From: CAWJJM01 sp963843275
GTDB taxonomy: Bacteria > Acidobacteriota > Thermoanaerobaculia > Multivoradales > JBCCEF01
Reading direction: 5' to 3'
DNA: 64,000 nucleotides
Assembly: GCA_963843275.1 (NCBI GenBank)
Contig: CAWJJM010000004.1
Location: 1 to 64,000 of the forward strand
The notes under the pieces were generated by a model, which had not been told where the DNA came from, did no database searches, and saw nothing but the letters and a program-made list of their open reading frames with translations. The position numbers and the translations under genes were made by a program. Shown one piece after another: positions 29,652 through 39,876 of the stretch; positions within the stretch are counted from its first letter, which is position 1, and every line of letters starts with the position of its first letter.

Positions 29652-31502
29652 TCAGGAACGGCGCGGCGGGGTGCGGCGCCCCGCCTCCACCCGCTCGAGC
29701 AGCCGCGACGACTCCTTCATGCACTGGAGCATGCGCTCCTCGAGCCCCTCGCGGCGGTCGCCGAGGTCGCGGGCGCGGGCCAGGACGCCGCGGGCGCGGT
29801 CCTCCTCGCCGGCGGCGAGCAGCGCCATCCCCAGGTGGGTCAGGGTGGTGGCCGACGGAGGTCCGAGCTCGCTCGAGCGGGTCAGGCAGTCGACCGCCTT
29901 GCCCAGCTCGCGCCGCTTGTAGTGCACCCAGCCCAGCGCCGCCAGCGGGTAGGCCTTGAGCTCGTCGGGGGCGAGGTCGACCGAGCGCCGGGCGTAGTCG
30001 AGGGCGCGGTCGAGGTCCTCCTCCATCTCCGCCAGGTTCACCGCCATCTCGTAGTAGGCGATGGTCTGGGCGAAGCTCGAGCTGCCGCGCTCGAGCAGGC
30101 GGCGCCCCAGGCGGTTGCCCTCGCGGAAGCGGCCCTGGCTGCGCAGCGCCTCCGACAGCGCCGCGTAGGCGGTGGCGGCCACCATCTCGCCGGTGTCGAG
30201 GTCGAGCACCCGCCGGGTGACGCTCTCGATCTCGGCGTCGCGGTCGAGCTGCAGGCAGACCATCGCCAGCGACAGCAGCACCGTGGGGTCGTCGGGGGAA
30301 TCGTCGAGCGCCCGGCGGTAGCAGGCCGCCGCCTGCTTCGGCTCGTCGCGGTGGCGGTGCTCCTCGCCGCGCGCGTACCAGGTGGCGGCGGCGGGCGAGA
30401 CCTCGGGCAGCGGCGGCGTGCCGGCGCTCGACAGGTAGCGCACCAGGTCCTGGTACTGCAGCTTCTTGGGGTTGAGCCGCTGCGCCTGGCGGAAGGCCTC
30501 GAGCGCCTTGCGGTTCCAGTGCCGCTCGAGGTAGGCGAGGCCGAGCACGTGCCAGGCCTCCTCGAAGGCCGGGTCGGCGTGCACCGCGGCCTCCAGGCGG
30601 CGGATCGCCGGGGTGGCGCGGCCCATCTCGTAGTAGCAGTTGCCGAGCAGGTAGAGCGCCTGCGGCAGCGGATCGATCTCCACCGCGCGCTCGAGGAAGG
30701 CGGCGGCGCGCGACAGGTTGCCCCCGGCGGCGTAGATCGCCCCGAGGCTGAAGGCGGGCAGGAACTCGTCGGGGTGGTTGGCGACGGCGCGCTTGAGCAG
30801 CTCCTCGGCGCGCTCGCTGTCGCCGGCCTCGTGCAGCAGCACGCCGCCGTAGACCAGCGCCTCGAAGTGGTCGGGCCGCACCTCGAGGACGCGGGCGAAG
30901 TAGCCGAGGGCGGCGTCGGAGTCGCCCTCCGCGTAGCGCGCCTCGGCGAGGAAGAAGGCCAGCTCGTAGTTGGCGCGGTCGAGGGCGAAGGCCTCCTCCA
31001 GCGCGGTCATGGCGCGCTCGACGTCGAGGGCGCCGAAGGCCTCCTCGGCCTCGCTCAGGCGCTCGCGGAAGCGCTCGCCCCCGTCGCCGCGGTAGAGCGC
31101 GGCCACCCGCTCGCGCACGCCGAGGAAGCGCTCCCGCTTCTCCAGCGCCAGGAGCTGGCTGTCCATCTTGCTCTCCCACAGCTCGCTCCACTCGCTGTGG
31201 GCGAGCGTCCCCTTGTGCTCGAGGAGCTCGCGCAGGGCCGCCAGGCCGGTCTGCCCGACCAGCAGCGCCTGCTCCTGCTTGTGCACCGCGCCGACCAGCT
31301 GGCGGACCGTGTCGGCGGTGCGGCGCACCGCCTCCTCGAGCACCGAGATGCGCTCGAGCAGGTGCTCGTCGAAGGAGAACGCCTCGGCGGCGTCCTCCTC
31401 GTCGCCCTCCTCGTCGAGGATCGCCGCCCCCGAGACCACCAGCAGCTTCTGGTGGCAGCGGCGGCAGAACTCCTCGTCCTCGAGGTTGCGGGCGCCGCAC
31501 AC
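29652..31502 (-). CDS. Tetratricopeptide-repeat protein with N-terminal zinc ribbon
   Basis: 616 residues from GTG at 31502. The N-terminus is a zinc-ribbon: CGARNLEDEEFCRRCHQKL. The first Cys of the first CXXC pair lies upstream of the GTG (codons read ...LLCQVCGA), so the real start may be CTG at 31514; no ATG, GTG or TTG is available before an in-frame stop near 31586. A coiled stretch (ERISVLEEAVRRTADTVRQL) follows, then about ten TPR-like repeats, e.g. AALGYFARVLEVRPDHFEAL, AAAFLERAVEIDPLPQALYL, RRLEAAVHADPAFEEAWHVL, ALDYARRSVDLAPDELKAYP. No signal peptide; probably a cytoplasmic scaffold. It begins just after the dehydrogenase stop on the same strand. Confidence 0.85.
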   Translation of the reverse strand: MCGARNLEDEEFCRRCHQKLLVVSGAAILDEEGDEEDAAEAFSFDEHLLERISVLEEAVRRTADTVRQLVGAVHKQEQALLVGQTGLAALRELLEHKGTLAHSEWSELWESKMDSQLLALEKRERFLGVRERVAALYRGDGGERFRERLSEAEEAFGALDVERAMTALEEAFALDRANYELAFFLAEARYAEGDSDAALGYFARVLEVRPDHFEALVYGGVLLHEAGDSERAEELLKRAVANHPDEFLPAFSLGAIYAAGGNLSRAAAFLERAVEIDPLPQALYLLGNCYYEMGRATPAIRRLEAAVHADPAFEEAWHVLGLAYLERHWNRKALEAFRQAQRLNPKKLQYQDLVRYLSSAGTPPLPEVSPAAATWYARGEEHRHRDEPKQAAACYRRALDDSPDDPTVLLSLAMVCLQLDRDAEIESVTRRVLDLDTGEMVAATAYAALSEALRSQGRFREGNRLGRRLLERGSSSFAQTIAYYEMAVNLAEMEEDLDRALDYARRSVDLAPDELKAYPLAALGWVHYKRRELGKAVDCLTRSSELGPPSATTLTHLGMALLAAGEEDRARGVLARARDLGDRREGLEERMLQCMKESSRLLERVEAGRRTPPRRS

Positions 31503-31524
31503 CTGGCAGAGCAGCGTCGCCGGC

Positions 31525-32376
31525 TCAGTAGGCGTAGAACCCCCTCCCCGACTTGCGCCCCAGGTAGCCGGCGTCGACCATCTTCACCAGCAGCGGGCAG
31601 GGCCGGTACTTGGGGTCGCCGAAGCCGTCGTGCAGCACCCGCAGGATGTCCAGGCAGACGTCGAGACCGATCAGGTCGGCCAGCGCCAGCGGGCCCATCG
31701 GGTGGTTCATGCCCAGCTTCATCACCTGGTCGATCGCCTCCGCGGTGCCGACGCCCTCGGCGAGGCAGAACACCGCCTCGTTGATCATCGGCATCAGCAC
31801 CCGGTTGGACACGAAGCCGGGGGCGTCGTGGACCTCGACCGGCGTCTTGCCCATGCGCCGCGCGGCCGCCTCGACGGCGTCGTAGGTCTCCTGCGAGGTG
31901 GCCAGGCCGCGGATCACCTCGACGAGCTGCATCAGCGGCACCGGGTTCATGAAGTGCATCCCGATGACGCGGTCCGGGCGGCCGGTGCCGGCCGCCAGCT
32001 TGGTGATCGAGATCGAGCTGGTGTTCGACGCCAGGAGGGTCGCCGCGGGGCACGCCCGGTCGAGCTCGGCGAGCACGTCGCGCTTGACCTCCAGGCGCTC
32101 GACGACCGCCTCGACCACCAGGTCGCAGCCGACCAGCGCCGCCGTCTCGCCGGCGGTGTGCAGCCGCGCCTCCGCCGCCGTCCGCTCCTCCGCCGACAGC
32201 CGGCCCTTGTCGACCAGCTTGCCCCAGCTCCTGCCGATCGCCGCAACGCCCCGTTCCAGGGCCGCGGCGGAGACGTCCACCAGCGTCACCTCGTATCCGC
32301 TCTGCGCCGCCACCTGGGCGATGCCGTGCCCCATGGTGCCGGCGCCGACGACTCCGATCTTCTCGATTGCAGACAT
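31525..32376 (-). CDS. hbd: 3-hydroxybutyryl-CoA dehydrogenase
   Basis: NAD(P)-dependent oxidation of 3-hydroxyacyl-CoA, or reduction in the other direction, in short-chain fatty acid or polyhydroxybutyrate metabolism. 283 residues. Rossmann motif GVVGAGTMGHGIAQVAAQSG; catalytic region VIGMHFMNPVPLMQLVEVIR with the active His; NAPGF-type segment VHDAPGFVSNRVLMPMINEA; C-terminal domain GPLALADLIGLDVCLDILRV and KSGRGFYAY ending. Single-domain length fits Hbd/PaaH rather than the multifunctional FadB. A strong hairpin lies between it and the upstream gene. Confidence 0.95.
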   Translation of the reverse strand: MSAIEKIGVVGAGTMGHGIAQVAAQSGYEVTLVDVSAAALERGVAAIGRSWGKLVDKGRLSAEERTAAEARLHTAGETAALVGCDLVVEAVVERLEVKRDVLAELDRACPAATLLASNTSSISITKLAAGTGRPDRVIGMHFMNPVPLMQLVEVIRGLATSQETYDAVEAAARRMGKTPVEVHDAPGFVSNRVLMPMINEAVFCLAEGVGTAEAIDQVMKLGMNHPMGPLALADLIGLDVCLDILRVLHDGFGDPKYRPCPLLVKMVDAGYLGRKSGRGFYAY

Positions 32377-32381
32377 GGTGG

Positions 32382-32428
32382 GACCCTCCCTCCCGACCGG
32401 GAGCGTACGGGATGGTCGGGGGAGGGTC
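32382..32428 (-). terminator. Hairpin overlapping the stop of the bactofilin-like gene
   Basis: Arms 32382-32398 and 32414-32428 pair (GACCCTCCC and CCGACC against GGTCGG and GAGGGTC) around a loop of about 15 bases. On the minus strand it begins inside the stop codon of the upstream gene and ends a few bases before the hbd ribosome site. There is no T-run, so it may be an attenuator or mRNA-stabilising structure rather than a true terminator. Confidence 0.4.
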
Positions 32429-33356
32429 AAGACGGCGGCAGGGCGTCCGGACCGGGCGCGAACCACGGCTCGCGGCGGCCGAACTTGGTGTCCAGCGCGG
32501 CGCCGACTCCGATCAGCGTCGCCGCCGTCCACACCCAGGTCCCGACCCACGGCACCAGCTTGACGAGGCCGAGGACGAGCAGCCCCGCCAGCGCCGCGTC
32601 GAGCGCCGTCGGGCGACGGCCGCGGCGCCGCAGGCGCGCCAGCAGGGCGCGGCCGAGCGCCACGAAGACGGCCACCATCCCCCACAGCTTGAGCAGCAGC
32701 GCGAAGAGGACCACGAGGACCAGCAGCGGCACCCCCACCAGGGCGGCGGCGAAGGCGGCGAAGAGCAACGCCGCCAGCAGCAGGGCCAGCACCGCGATGA
32801 GCCCGACGAAGAAGTTGCGGAAGGGCTCGGCGCGGACGGCGTCGGCGGTGGCCACCACCTCGCGGCCGACGACCGCGAGCAGCGCCAGGGCCAGGGCCAG
32901 CCAGGCGGCGACGAGGGCGAGCTTGGCGCCCAGCACCAGGGGGTCCAGCGGCGACAGGCCGAGCGCCGGCCCCTCGATCAGGGTGAGCCACGCGGCGTCG
33001 AGGTCGGCGTGGGAGACGACCCGGCCGCCGACCCGGGCGCCGGGCGCCGCCCGCACGGTGCCGCCGAGGGCGAAGAGGTCGCCGGTCACCTCGGCGCCGT
33101 CGAGCACCTCGACGTCGCCGCCGAGCGCCAGCACGTCGCCCTCGACCCGCCCGCTGACCCGCACCGAGCCGTCGAGGGCGGCGACGTCGGCGTAGGCGGT
33201 GCCGGCCACCACCACGTCGCGCCCCACGCCGACGAGCTGGCGCCGCGCGATCGCCCCGGCGTCGAGCACCAGCGGCCCCGGCTCCGGCGCGGCCGCCCGC
33301 GCCGGCCCGGCGGCGCAGGCCGCCAGCGCCGCCAACGCCCAGGCGAGCCGTCTCAT
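32427..33356 (-). CDS. Bactofilin-like repeat protein with membrane domain, unknown function
   Basis: 309 residues. A signal peptide (RLAWALAALAACAAGPARA) is followed by a short beta-helix-type repeat region resembling polymer-forming bactofilin folds: RQLVGVGRDVVVAGTAYADV, AALDGSVRVSGRVEGDVLAL, GGDVEVLDGAEVTGDLFALG, GTVRAAPGARVGGRVVS. The C-terminal half has about five hydrophobic helices (LGAKLALVAAWLALALALLA and others) and ends in a charged tail. Unlike real bactofilins, the repeat part should be outside the cytoplasm if the signal is right. Function unknown; surface scaffold is a guess. Confidence 0.8.
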   Translation of the reverse strand: MRRLAWALAALAACAAGPARAAAPEPGPLVLDAGAIARRQLVGVGRDVVVAGTAYADVAALDGSVRVSGRVEGDVLALGGDVEVLDGAEVTGDLFALGGTVRAAPGARVGGRVVSHADLDAAWLTLIEGPALGLSPLDPLVLGAKLALVAAWLALALALLAVVGREVVATADAVRAEPFRNFFVGLIAVLALLLAALLFAAFAAALVGVPLLVLVVLFALLLKLWGMVAVFVALGRALLARLRRRGRRPTALDAALAGLLVLGLVKLVPWVGTWVWTAATLIGVGAALDTKFGRREPWFAPGPDALPPS

Positions 33357-33388
33357 GGCGGCCTACGTTATCCCGAACCGCCGCGCCG

Positions 33389-35056
33389 TCAGCGCCGCCG
33401 GTCGCGGCGGTCGTGGACCAGGATGTCCCAGACCACCAACGCGCCGCCCGCGGCGGCGCAGAGGAAGCAGATCATCGCGAAGCCGGGGTAGCCGAAGAGG
33501 CGGAAGTCGGTCTCGACCCGCATCATCAGGGCGGCGCCCACGATCAGCGCCGCCAGGACGACGCCGACGGTGATGCGGTTGGCCACCTTCTGGAAGGCGC
33601 GCAGCAGCTCGGTCTCGTCGATGGCGTCGACCCGCACCCGCAGGTCGTTGTCGGCCAGCGTGGTGAGGATCTGGTTGACCCGCTCGGGGAGCTGCTCGGC
33701 GAGCTCCTTGGCCTCGAGCAGCCCCGACATCAGGTGGCCGGGCGAGAGCGAGCGCCGCATGCGGTGGCTGAGCAGCGCCGCGGCGTGCCGGCGGATGGCG
33801 GCGTTGGGGTCGAACGCCGGGTCCAGGCCGCGGCCGATGTGGTCGAGGTTGAGCAGCGCCTTGCCGAGCAGCGCCAGCTCCTGCGGCACCCGGACGTCGG
33901 CCTCCGCCGCCACCCGGCCGAGCTCGAGGAGCAGGCGGCCGAGCTCGATCTCCTCGAGCGACGCCTCGCGGTGGTGCAGCACCCGGCGCGAGATCTCGCG
34001 GTGGAAGCGCTCGCGGTCGCCGTCGGGGCCGACGGCGCTCATCGCCAGCATCAGGTCGGCGGCCTGGTCGGCGCGCCCCTCGGAGATCGCCGCCAGCAGC
34101 TTGAGCAGGCGCTCCTGCAGCGCCGGCGCCACGTGGCCGACCATCCCCAGGTCGACCAGGGCCAGCCGCCCGTCGCGGGTGACCAGGAGGTTGCCCGGGT
34201 GCGGGTCGGCGTGGAACAGGCCGTCGAGCAGCACCTGGACCAGGTAGGCCTCGAAGAGCTGGTCGGCCAGGGCGCGGCCGTCGAGCTCGGTGCGCACCAG
34301 CGGCGAGAGCTCGTCGAGCTTCGCCCCGTCGACGTACTCCATGGTCAGCACCCGCGAGGTCGTGTAGTCCTCGACCGGCCGCGGCACCAGCAGGCGGTCG
34401 AAGCGCTCCAGGCTGGCGCCGACCGTCGCCAGGTTGTGCGCCTCCCGCCGGTAGTCGAGCTCGGCCAGCAGGCTGCGGCGGAACTCCTCGAGCAGCGCGT
34501 CGAGGCGGTAGCGGCGGGCGCGCTCGGAATGGCGGGTGAGCAGCTCGACGATCTTCTCCAGGGCGTCGAGGTCGCCGGCGATGCAGCGCCGGATGTCGGG
34601 CCGCTGCACCTTGACCGCCACCTCGCGGCCGTCGCGCAGCGCCGCCCGGTGGACCTGTCCCAGCGAGGCGGAGGCGACGGGCGTGGAGTCGAAGCGCGAG
34701 AAGGCCTTCGACAACCGCACCCCGAGCTCCTCGGCGACGATGCGCTCGACCTCCGCCGCGGGGAACGGCTCCACCCGGTCCTGCAGCCGGGCGAGGGCGT
34801 CGAGGTAGGGCGCCGGCAGCAGGTCGGCGCGGGTCGACAGGAGCTGCCCCAGCTTGATGAAGGTCGGCCCCAGCCGCTCGAGGTCGCGGGCCAGGTCGTC
34901 GGCCTCGGCGGCGGCCTCCTCCGGCACCACCGCGCCCTCGGCGAGCAGCGGATCGAGCTCCGCCGCCGCCAGCAGGTCGGAGCGCCCGTACCTGACCAGC
35001 AGCCCCGCGATGTCGCGGTAGCGCCGGAGCTGTTCGGCTTCGAGTGTGTGTGGCAT
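33389..35056 (-). CDS. ABC1 kinase family protein (AarF/UbiB)
   Basis: 555 residues, atypical protein-kinase-like ATPase linked to quinone biosynthesis or lipid homeostasis. N-terminal LGPTFIKLGQLLSTRADLLP is the KxGQ motif of the family; the Ala-rich loop is STPVASASLGQVHRAALRDG; the nucleotide lysine is in EVAVKVQRPDI; ELDYRREAHNL, then VLLDGLFHADPHPGNLLV and LALVDLGMVGHVA give the catalytic and metal-binding DFG-like parts. Two C-terminal membrane helices (TVGVVLAALIVGAALMM; GFAMICFLCAAAGGALVVWD) match UbiB. ATG at 35056 with GGAAAGGG next to it. Its context here gives no pathway evidence. Confidence 0.93.
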   Translation of the reverse strand: MPHTLEAEQLRRYRDIAGLLVRYGRSDLLAAAELDPLLAEGAVVPEEAAAEADDLARDLERLGPTFIKLGQLLSTRADLLPAPYLDALARLQDRVEPFPAAEVERIVAEELGVRLSKAFSRFDSTPVASASLGQVHRAALRDGREVAVKVQRPDIRRCIAGDLDALEKIVELLTRHSERARRYRLDALLEEFRRSLLAELDYRREAHNLATVGASLERFDRLLVPRPVEDYTTSRVLTMEYVDGAKLDELSPLVRTELDGRALADQLFEAYLVQVLLDGLFHADPHPGNLLVTRDGRLALVDLGMVGHVAPALQERLLKLLAAISEGRADQAADLMLAMSAVGPDGDRERFHREISRRVLHHREASLEEIELGRLLLELGRVAAEADVRVPQELALLGKALLNLDHIGRGLDPAFDPNAAIRRHAAALLSHRMRRSLSPGHLMSGLLEAKELAEQLPERVNQILTTLADNDLRVRVDAIDETELLRAFQKVANRITVGVVLAALIVGAALMMRVETDFRLFGYPGFAMICFLCAAAGGALVVWDILVHDRRDRRR

Positions 35057-35447
35057 CCCTTTCCTCCGGCTCCGACCGAAGCAAGGAGGGTGCCGCGACG
35101 CGGGCGGCCGGCCGTCTCCGGTTGCGGGCTCGTGGTGTGGGGCCGTGGGGGGCGACCCCCCCGGCGGCCGGCGCCGCTCGGGTGGTGGATGGAGGACCGC
35201 GGCGCCTGCGCGGCGGCCGCGCGCCGGCGATCGGGGCGGCTCGGGGTCGGGAAGCGTGCGCGTCCGCCGAGCCCGCCGGAGCGGTCGCCCCCCACGGCCC
35301 TGCACCGGAGATGGCCGGAGGCGGACGGCCGGGGGTCGCGGTGGGATGGGGGACCGCGGCGCCTGCGCGGCGGCCGCGCGCCGGCGGTCGGGGCGGCTCG
35401 GGGTCGGGAAGCGTGCGCGTCCGCCGAGCCCGCCGGGGGGGTCGCGG
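35057..35447. repeat. Direct and inverted repeat block upstream of the ArsR-ahcY operon
   Basis: No gene supported. An 86-bp direct repeat occurs at 35194-35279 and 35351-35436 (offset 157, apparently one difference, GCGATCGG versus GCGGTCGG). The spacer contains CGGTCGCCCCCCACGGCC..CCGGAGATGGCC, whose reverse complement is nearly repeated at about 35108-35155 (GGCCGTCTCCGG..GGCCGTGGGGGGCGACC). GC is very high throughout. The open frames crossing it translate the repeats in all frames and look like shadows. The block ends immediately before the -35 at 35448. Confidence 0.7.
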
Positions 35448-35495
35448 TTGACAAGCGGGCGGACCCGATGTACCCTTGCATCCGGATGGACGGAT
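35448..35495 (+). promoter_or_regulatory. Sigma70 promoter with overlapping operator for the ArsR-ahcY unit
   Basis: A consensus -35 TTGACA (35448-35453), a 17-base spacer, and -10 TACCCT (35471-35476). An inverted repeat ATCCG-GATGGA-CGGAT (35480-35495) covers the expected transcription start, well placed for repression by the ArsR-type regulator encoded 20 bases downstream. Confidence 0.65.
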
Positions 35496-35516
35496 AGAAC
35501 GTCGATCCACCCCGAC

Positions 35517-36515
35517 ATGAGCGAGCGAGAGAGCGACGTCTTCGAGCGGTTGGCGGTGCTGGCGGACCCGACGCGGGGGCGCCTGCTGCTGCTGTTGGAG
35601 CGCCAGGAGCTGGCGGTGTCGGAGCTGTGCGCGGTGCTGCAGCAGCCGCAGTCGACGGTCAGCCGGCACCTCAAGGTGCTGTCGGACGGCGGCTGGCTGA
35701 CCTCGTGGCGGGAGGGGACCAGCCACCTCTACCGGCTGCGCACCGCGCAGCTCGAGGAGGCGGCCGCCGAGCTGTGGGCGCTGCTGCGGCGCGAGGTGGC
35801 CGAGCTGCCGGCGGCGCGCCAGGACGCCGGACGCCTGGGCGCCATCCTGCGCGAGCGCCGCGTGCGCTCGCGGGAGTTCTTCGCCACCACCGCCGGCGAG
35901 TGGGACCGCGTGCGCGGGGAGCTGTTCGGCGCCGGCGCCGAGGTGCTGCCGCTGCTCGGCCTGCTCGACCCCGCCGCGGTGGTGGGCGACCTGGGGTGCG
36001 GCACCGGCCGCACCGCCGAGGTGCTGGCGCCGTTCGTCGAGCGCGTGGTGGCAGTGGACGAGTCGCCGCAGATGCTGGCGGCGGCGCACACCCGCCTCGA
36101 CGGGCTCGCCAACGTCGACCTGCGCCAGGGCGCCCTCGAGGCGCTGCCGGTGGCCGACGGCGAGCTGACCGCCGCGGTGCTGGTGCTGGTGCTCCACCAC
36201 CTTCCCGACCCGGGAGCGGTCCTCGCCGAGGCGGCGCGCGCGCTGGCCCCCGGCGGCCGCCTGCTGGTGGTGGACATGCTGGCGCACGACCGGGCCCGCT
36301 ACCGCCGCGAGATGGGCCACCAGTGGATGGGCTTCGAGCGCGCCCGCTTGGAAGGGTGGATCCGGTCCGCGGGGCTGGAGGCGCCGCGCTGGGTGCCGCT
36401 GCCGCCCGACGCCGGGGCCCAGGGACCGAACCTCTTCGCCGCCACCGCGCGGGCGCCGCACGGCGCGGCGGCGGCGCGGCCGGACGCCCGCGCGGCGCTG
36501 GCCACCAGCGGCTGA
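35517..36515 (+). CDS. ArsR-type regulator fused to a SAM-dependent methyltransferase domain
   Basis: 332 residues. N-terminal winged helix: FERLAVLADPTRGRLLLLLE, LAVSELCAVLQQPQSTVSRH, LKVLSDGGWLTSWREGTSHL. Then a class I methyltransferase fold: AAVVGDLGCGTGRTAEVLAP (motif I), VVAVDESPQMLAAAHTRL, LVLVLHHLPDPGAVLAEAAR. Arsenic-sensing cysteines are absent. Regulators with this architecture often sit beside ahcY and are thought to sense S-adenosylhomocysteine or SAM; SahR-type ArsR proteins controlling ahcY are known in Proteobacteria. It is 68 bases upstream of ahcY on the same strand with a promoter and operator in front, so autoregulated control of the pair is likely. ATG at 35517. Confidence 0.93.
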   Translation: MSERESDVFERLAVLADPTRGRLLLLLERQELAVSELCAVLQQPQSTVSRHLKVLSDGGWLTSWREGTSHLYRLRTAQLEEAAAELWALLRREVAELPAARQDAGRLGAILRERRVRSREFFATTAGEWDRVRGELFGAGAEVLPLLGLLDPAAVVGDLGCGTGRTAEVLAPFVERVVAVDESPQMLAAAHTRLDGLANVDLRQGALEALPVADGELTAAVLVLVLHHLPDPGAVLAEAARALAPGGRLLVVDMLAHDRARYRREMGHQWMGFERARLEGWIRSAGLEAPRWVPLPPDAGAQGPNLFAATARAPHGAAAARPDARAALATSG

Positions 36516-36583
36516 ACGATCTTCCGTAGCAACCGTTTCCGACCGAACGACCGACCATCCCACCGAGACGAGGAGAGCACGAC

Positions 36584-38095
<1,512 letters not shown>

Positions 38096-38118
38096 GCCGA
38101 CGGCCCGGCGGACGAAGG

Positions 38119-39180
38119 TCAGCCGCCGATGTAGGACATCTCGACCTTGCGCAGGCCGCCGGTGGCGGCCGAGCGGATCTCCGAGTAGCGGTCGTCGCGG
38201 GCGCGCCAGGTGGCGGCGACCAGGTCCGCGAGCTCCGCGTCGCTGGCGCCGGCGCGCAGGGGGCCGCGCAGGTCGGTGCCGCGGGTGGCGAACAGGCAGG
38301 TGTAGAGGACGCCCTCGGCCGACAGCCGGGCCCGCGTGCAACCGCCGCAGAAGGGGCGGGTCACCGAGGTGACGACGCCGATCTCGCCGCCGCCGTCGCG
38401 GTAGCGGAAGCGCTGCGCCACCTCGCCGGGGTAGTTCGGCGGCAGCGGCTCGAGCGGCATCACCGCGGCGATGCGGCGCACGATCTCGTGCCCCGGCACC
38501 ACGTCGTCGAGCCGCCAGCCGTTGGTCGAGCCGACGTCCATGTACTCGATGAAGCGCAGGATGTGCCCGCTGCCGTGGAAGTGGCGGGCGAGATCGACCA
38601 CCGAGCCGTCGTTCACCCCGCGCAGCACCACCGCGTTGACCTTGACCGGCCCGAGGCCGGCGGCGGCGGCCGCGGCGATCCCCGCCAGCACGCGGGAGAC
38701 CGGGAAGTCGACGTCGTTCATGCGCCGGAAGACGGCGTCGTCGAGCGAGTCGAGCGACACGGTGACGCGGTCGACGCCGGCGGCCGCCAGCTCCGCCGCC
38801 CGGGCGGCGAGCAGCGAGCCGTTGGTGGTCATCGCGATCTCGGTGCCGGGCACCGCCGACAGCATCTCGATCAGCCGGGTGAGGTCGCGGCGCAGCAGCG
38901 GCTCGCCGCCGGTCACCCGCAGCTTGCGCAGGCCGAGCGGCGCCAGCGCCCGCGCCACCCGCGCGATCTCCTCGTAGTCGAGGATGTCGCGGCGGGGCAG
39001 GAACGCGAAGTCGGCGCCGAAGACCTCCTTCGGCATGCAGTAGCGGCAGCGGAAGTTGCAGCGGTCGGTGACCGAGATGCGCAGGTCGCGCAGGCGCCGG
39101 CCCTGGAGGTCGGCGGGCTCGCCGCCGGCGGCGGCGCCGTCGGTCCCGGGCGGCCGGGGGGAAGCCTGGCTCGAGGTCAT
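38119..39180 (-). CDS. moaA: GTP 3',8-cyclase (molybdenum cofactor biosynthesis)
   Basis: Radical SAM enzyme making the first intermediate of molybdopterin. 353 residues. N-terminal cluster CNFRCRYCMPKE, then LRKLRVTGGEPLLRRDLTRL, MTTNGSLLAARAAELAAAG and RVTVSLDSLDDAVFRRM. The second cluster is in RPFCGGCTRARLSAEGVLYT-CLF (three Cys). The protein ends in IGG, the usual GG tail needed for activity. Start ATG at 39180 gives a 30-residue extension before the core. It converges on ahcY and is the only molybdopterin gene in the window. Confidence 0.96.
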   Translation of the reverse strand: MTSSQASPRPPGTDGAAAGGEPADLQGRRLRDLRISVTDRCNFRCRYCMPKEVFGADFAFLPRRDILDYEEIARVARALAPLGLRKLRVTGGEPLLRRDLTRLIEMLSAVPGTEIAMTTNGSLLAARAAELAAAGVDRVTVSLDSLDDAVFRRMNDVDFPVSRVLAGIAAAAAAGLGPVKVNAVVLRGVNDGSVVDLARHFHGSGHILRFIEYMDVGSTNGWRLDDVVPGHEIVRRIAAVMPLEPLPPNYPGEVAQRFRYRDGGGEIGVVTSVTRPFCGGCTRARLSAEGVLYTCLFATRGTDLRGPLRAGASDAELADLVAATWRARDDRYSEIRSAATGGLRKVEMSYIGG

Positions 39181-39279
39181 CGCAGGTCTCCTCAACAGAG
39201 GCGGAGCGGCACCTATTCTGCCACCTCCCGGCCGCCCCGCGGCGCCCCACCCTCCCGGCGCGGGTAGACTGCCGCCTCG

Positions 39280-39876
39280 ATGGAGGATGCCCGGATCGCC
39301 GCCCTGCGCCAGGCGCTCGCCCGCCGCACGCCCCGCCGGGCGCCGCGCCCGGCGGGGGTGTTCGAGGCCGGCGTGACGGTGGTGCTGCGGACCGCGGACG
39401 AGCTCGAGCTGCTGCTGATCGAGCGGGTCGAGCGGCCGGGCGACCCGTGGTCGGGGCACATGGCCCTGCCCGGCGGCCGCCGCGACCCTCGGGACGCCGA
39501 CCTGCGGGCCACCGCGCTGCGCGAGACGGCCGAGGAGGTGGGCGTGACCCTCGACCCCGACCGCGACGTGATCGGCCGCCTCGACGACCTGCACCCGTCC
39601 AGCCGGCGGCTGCCGCCGCTGGTGATCGCGCCCTTCGTGGCCGCGGTGGGGCCGCGGGTCGAGGCCGTCCCCGACCCGGTGGAGGTGGCGGCGGCGGTGT
39701 GGATCCCGCTCTCCCACCTCCGCGACGAGGCGGCCTTGTCCGAGGTGCTGGTCGAGCTCGAGGGCGGCCGGCGGGCCTTCCCCTCCTTCCGCTACCAGCG
39801 CTACGAGATCTGGGGGCTGACCTTCCGCATCCTCGAGCAGTTCCTCGAGGTGGTGCGCGACCCGGGGGCCGGCTGA
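39280..39876 (+). CDS. Nudix hydrolase (CoA pyrophosphatase-like)
   Basis: 198 residues. Nudix box G-x5-E-x7-REx2EE-xGU is seen as GGRRDPRDADLRATALRETA followed by EEVGVTLDPD, giving REtAEEvG. The sequence before it, LLLIERVERPGDPWSGHMAL, is typical of the NudL/CoA diphosphatase subgroup, which often removes CoA or NDP-linked metabolites. A Pro/Arg-rich N-terminal region is unconserved. Its stop overlaps the start of the next gene (TGATG). Confidence 0.92.
   Translation: MEDARIAALRQALARRTPRRAPRPAGVFEAGVTVVLRTADELELLLIERVERPGDPWSGHMALPGGRRDPRDADLRATALRETAEEVGVTLDPDRDVIGRLDDLHPSSRRLPPLVIAPFVAAVGPRVEAVPDPVEVAAAVWIPLSHLRDEAALSEVLVELEGGRRAFPSFRYQRYEIWGLTFRILEQFLEVVRDPGAG

Noticed and set aside
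35194..35436. CRISPR array
   Set aside because: Only two long repeats of 86 bp, spacer not of CRISPR size, and no cas genes in the window.
35044..35451. Coding potential across the repeat block
   Set aside because: All frames are open because of GC content, and the peptides are translations of the same repeats; no ribosome sites.
36516..36583. SAH riboswitch before ahcY
   Set aside because: The 68-base gap is too short and shows no SAH-riboswitch-like conserved core or pairing.
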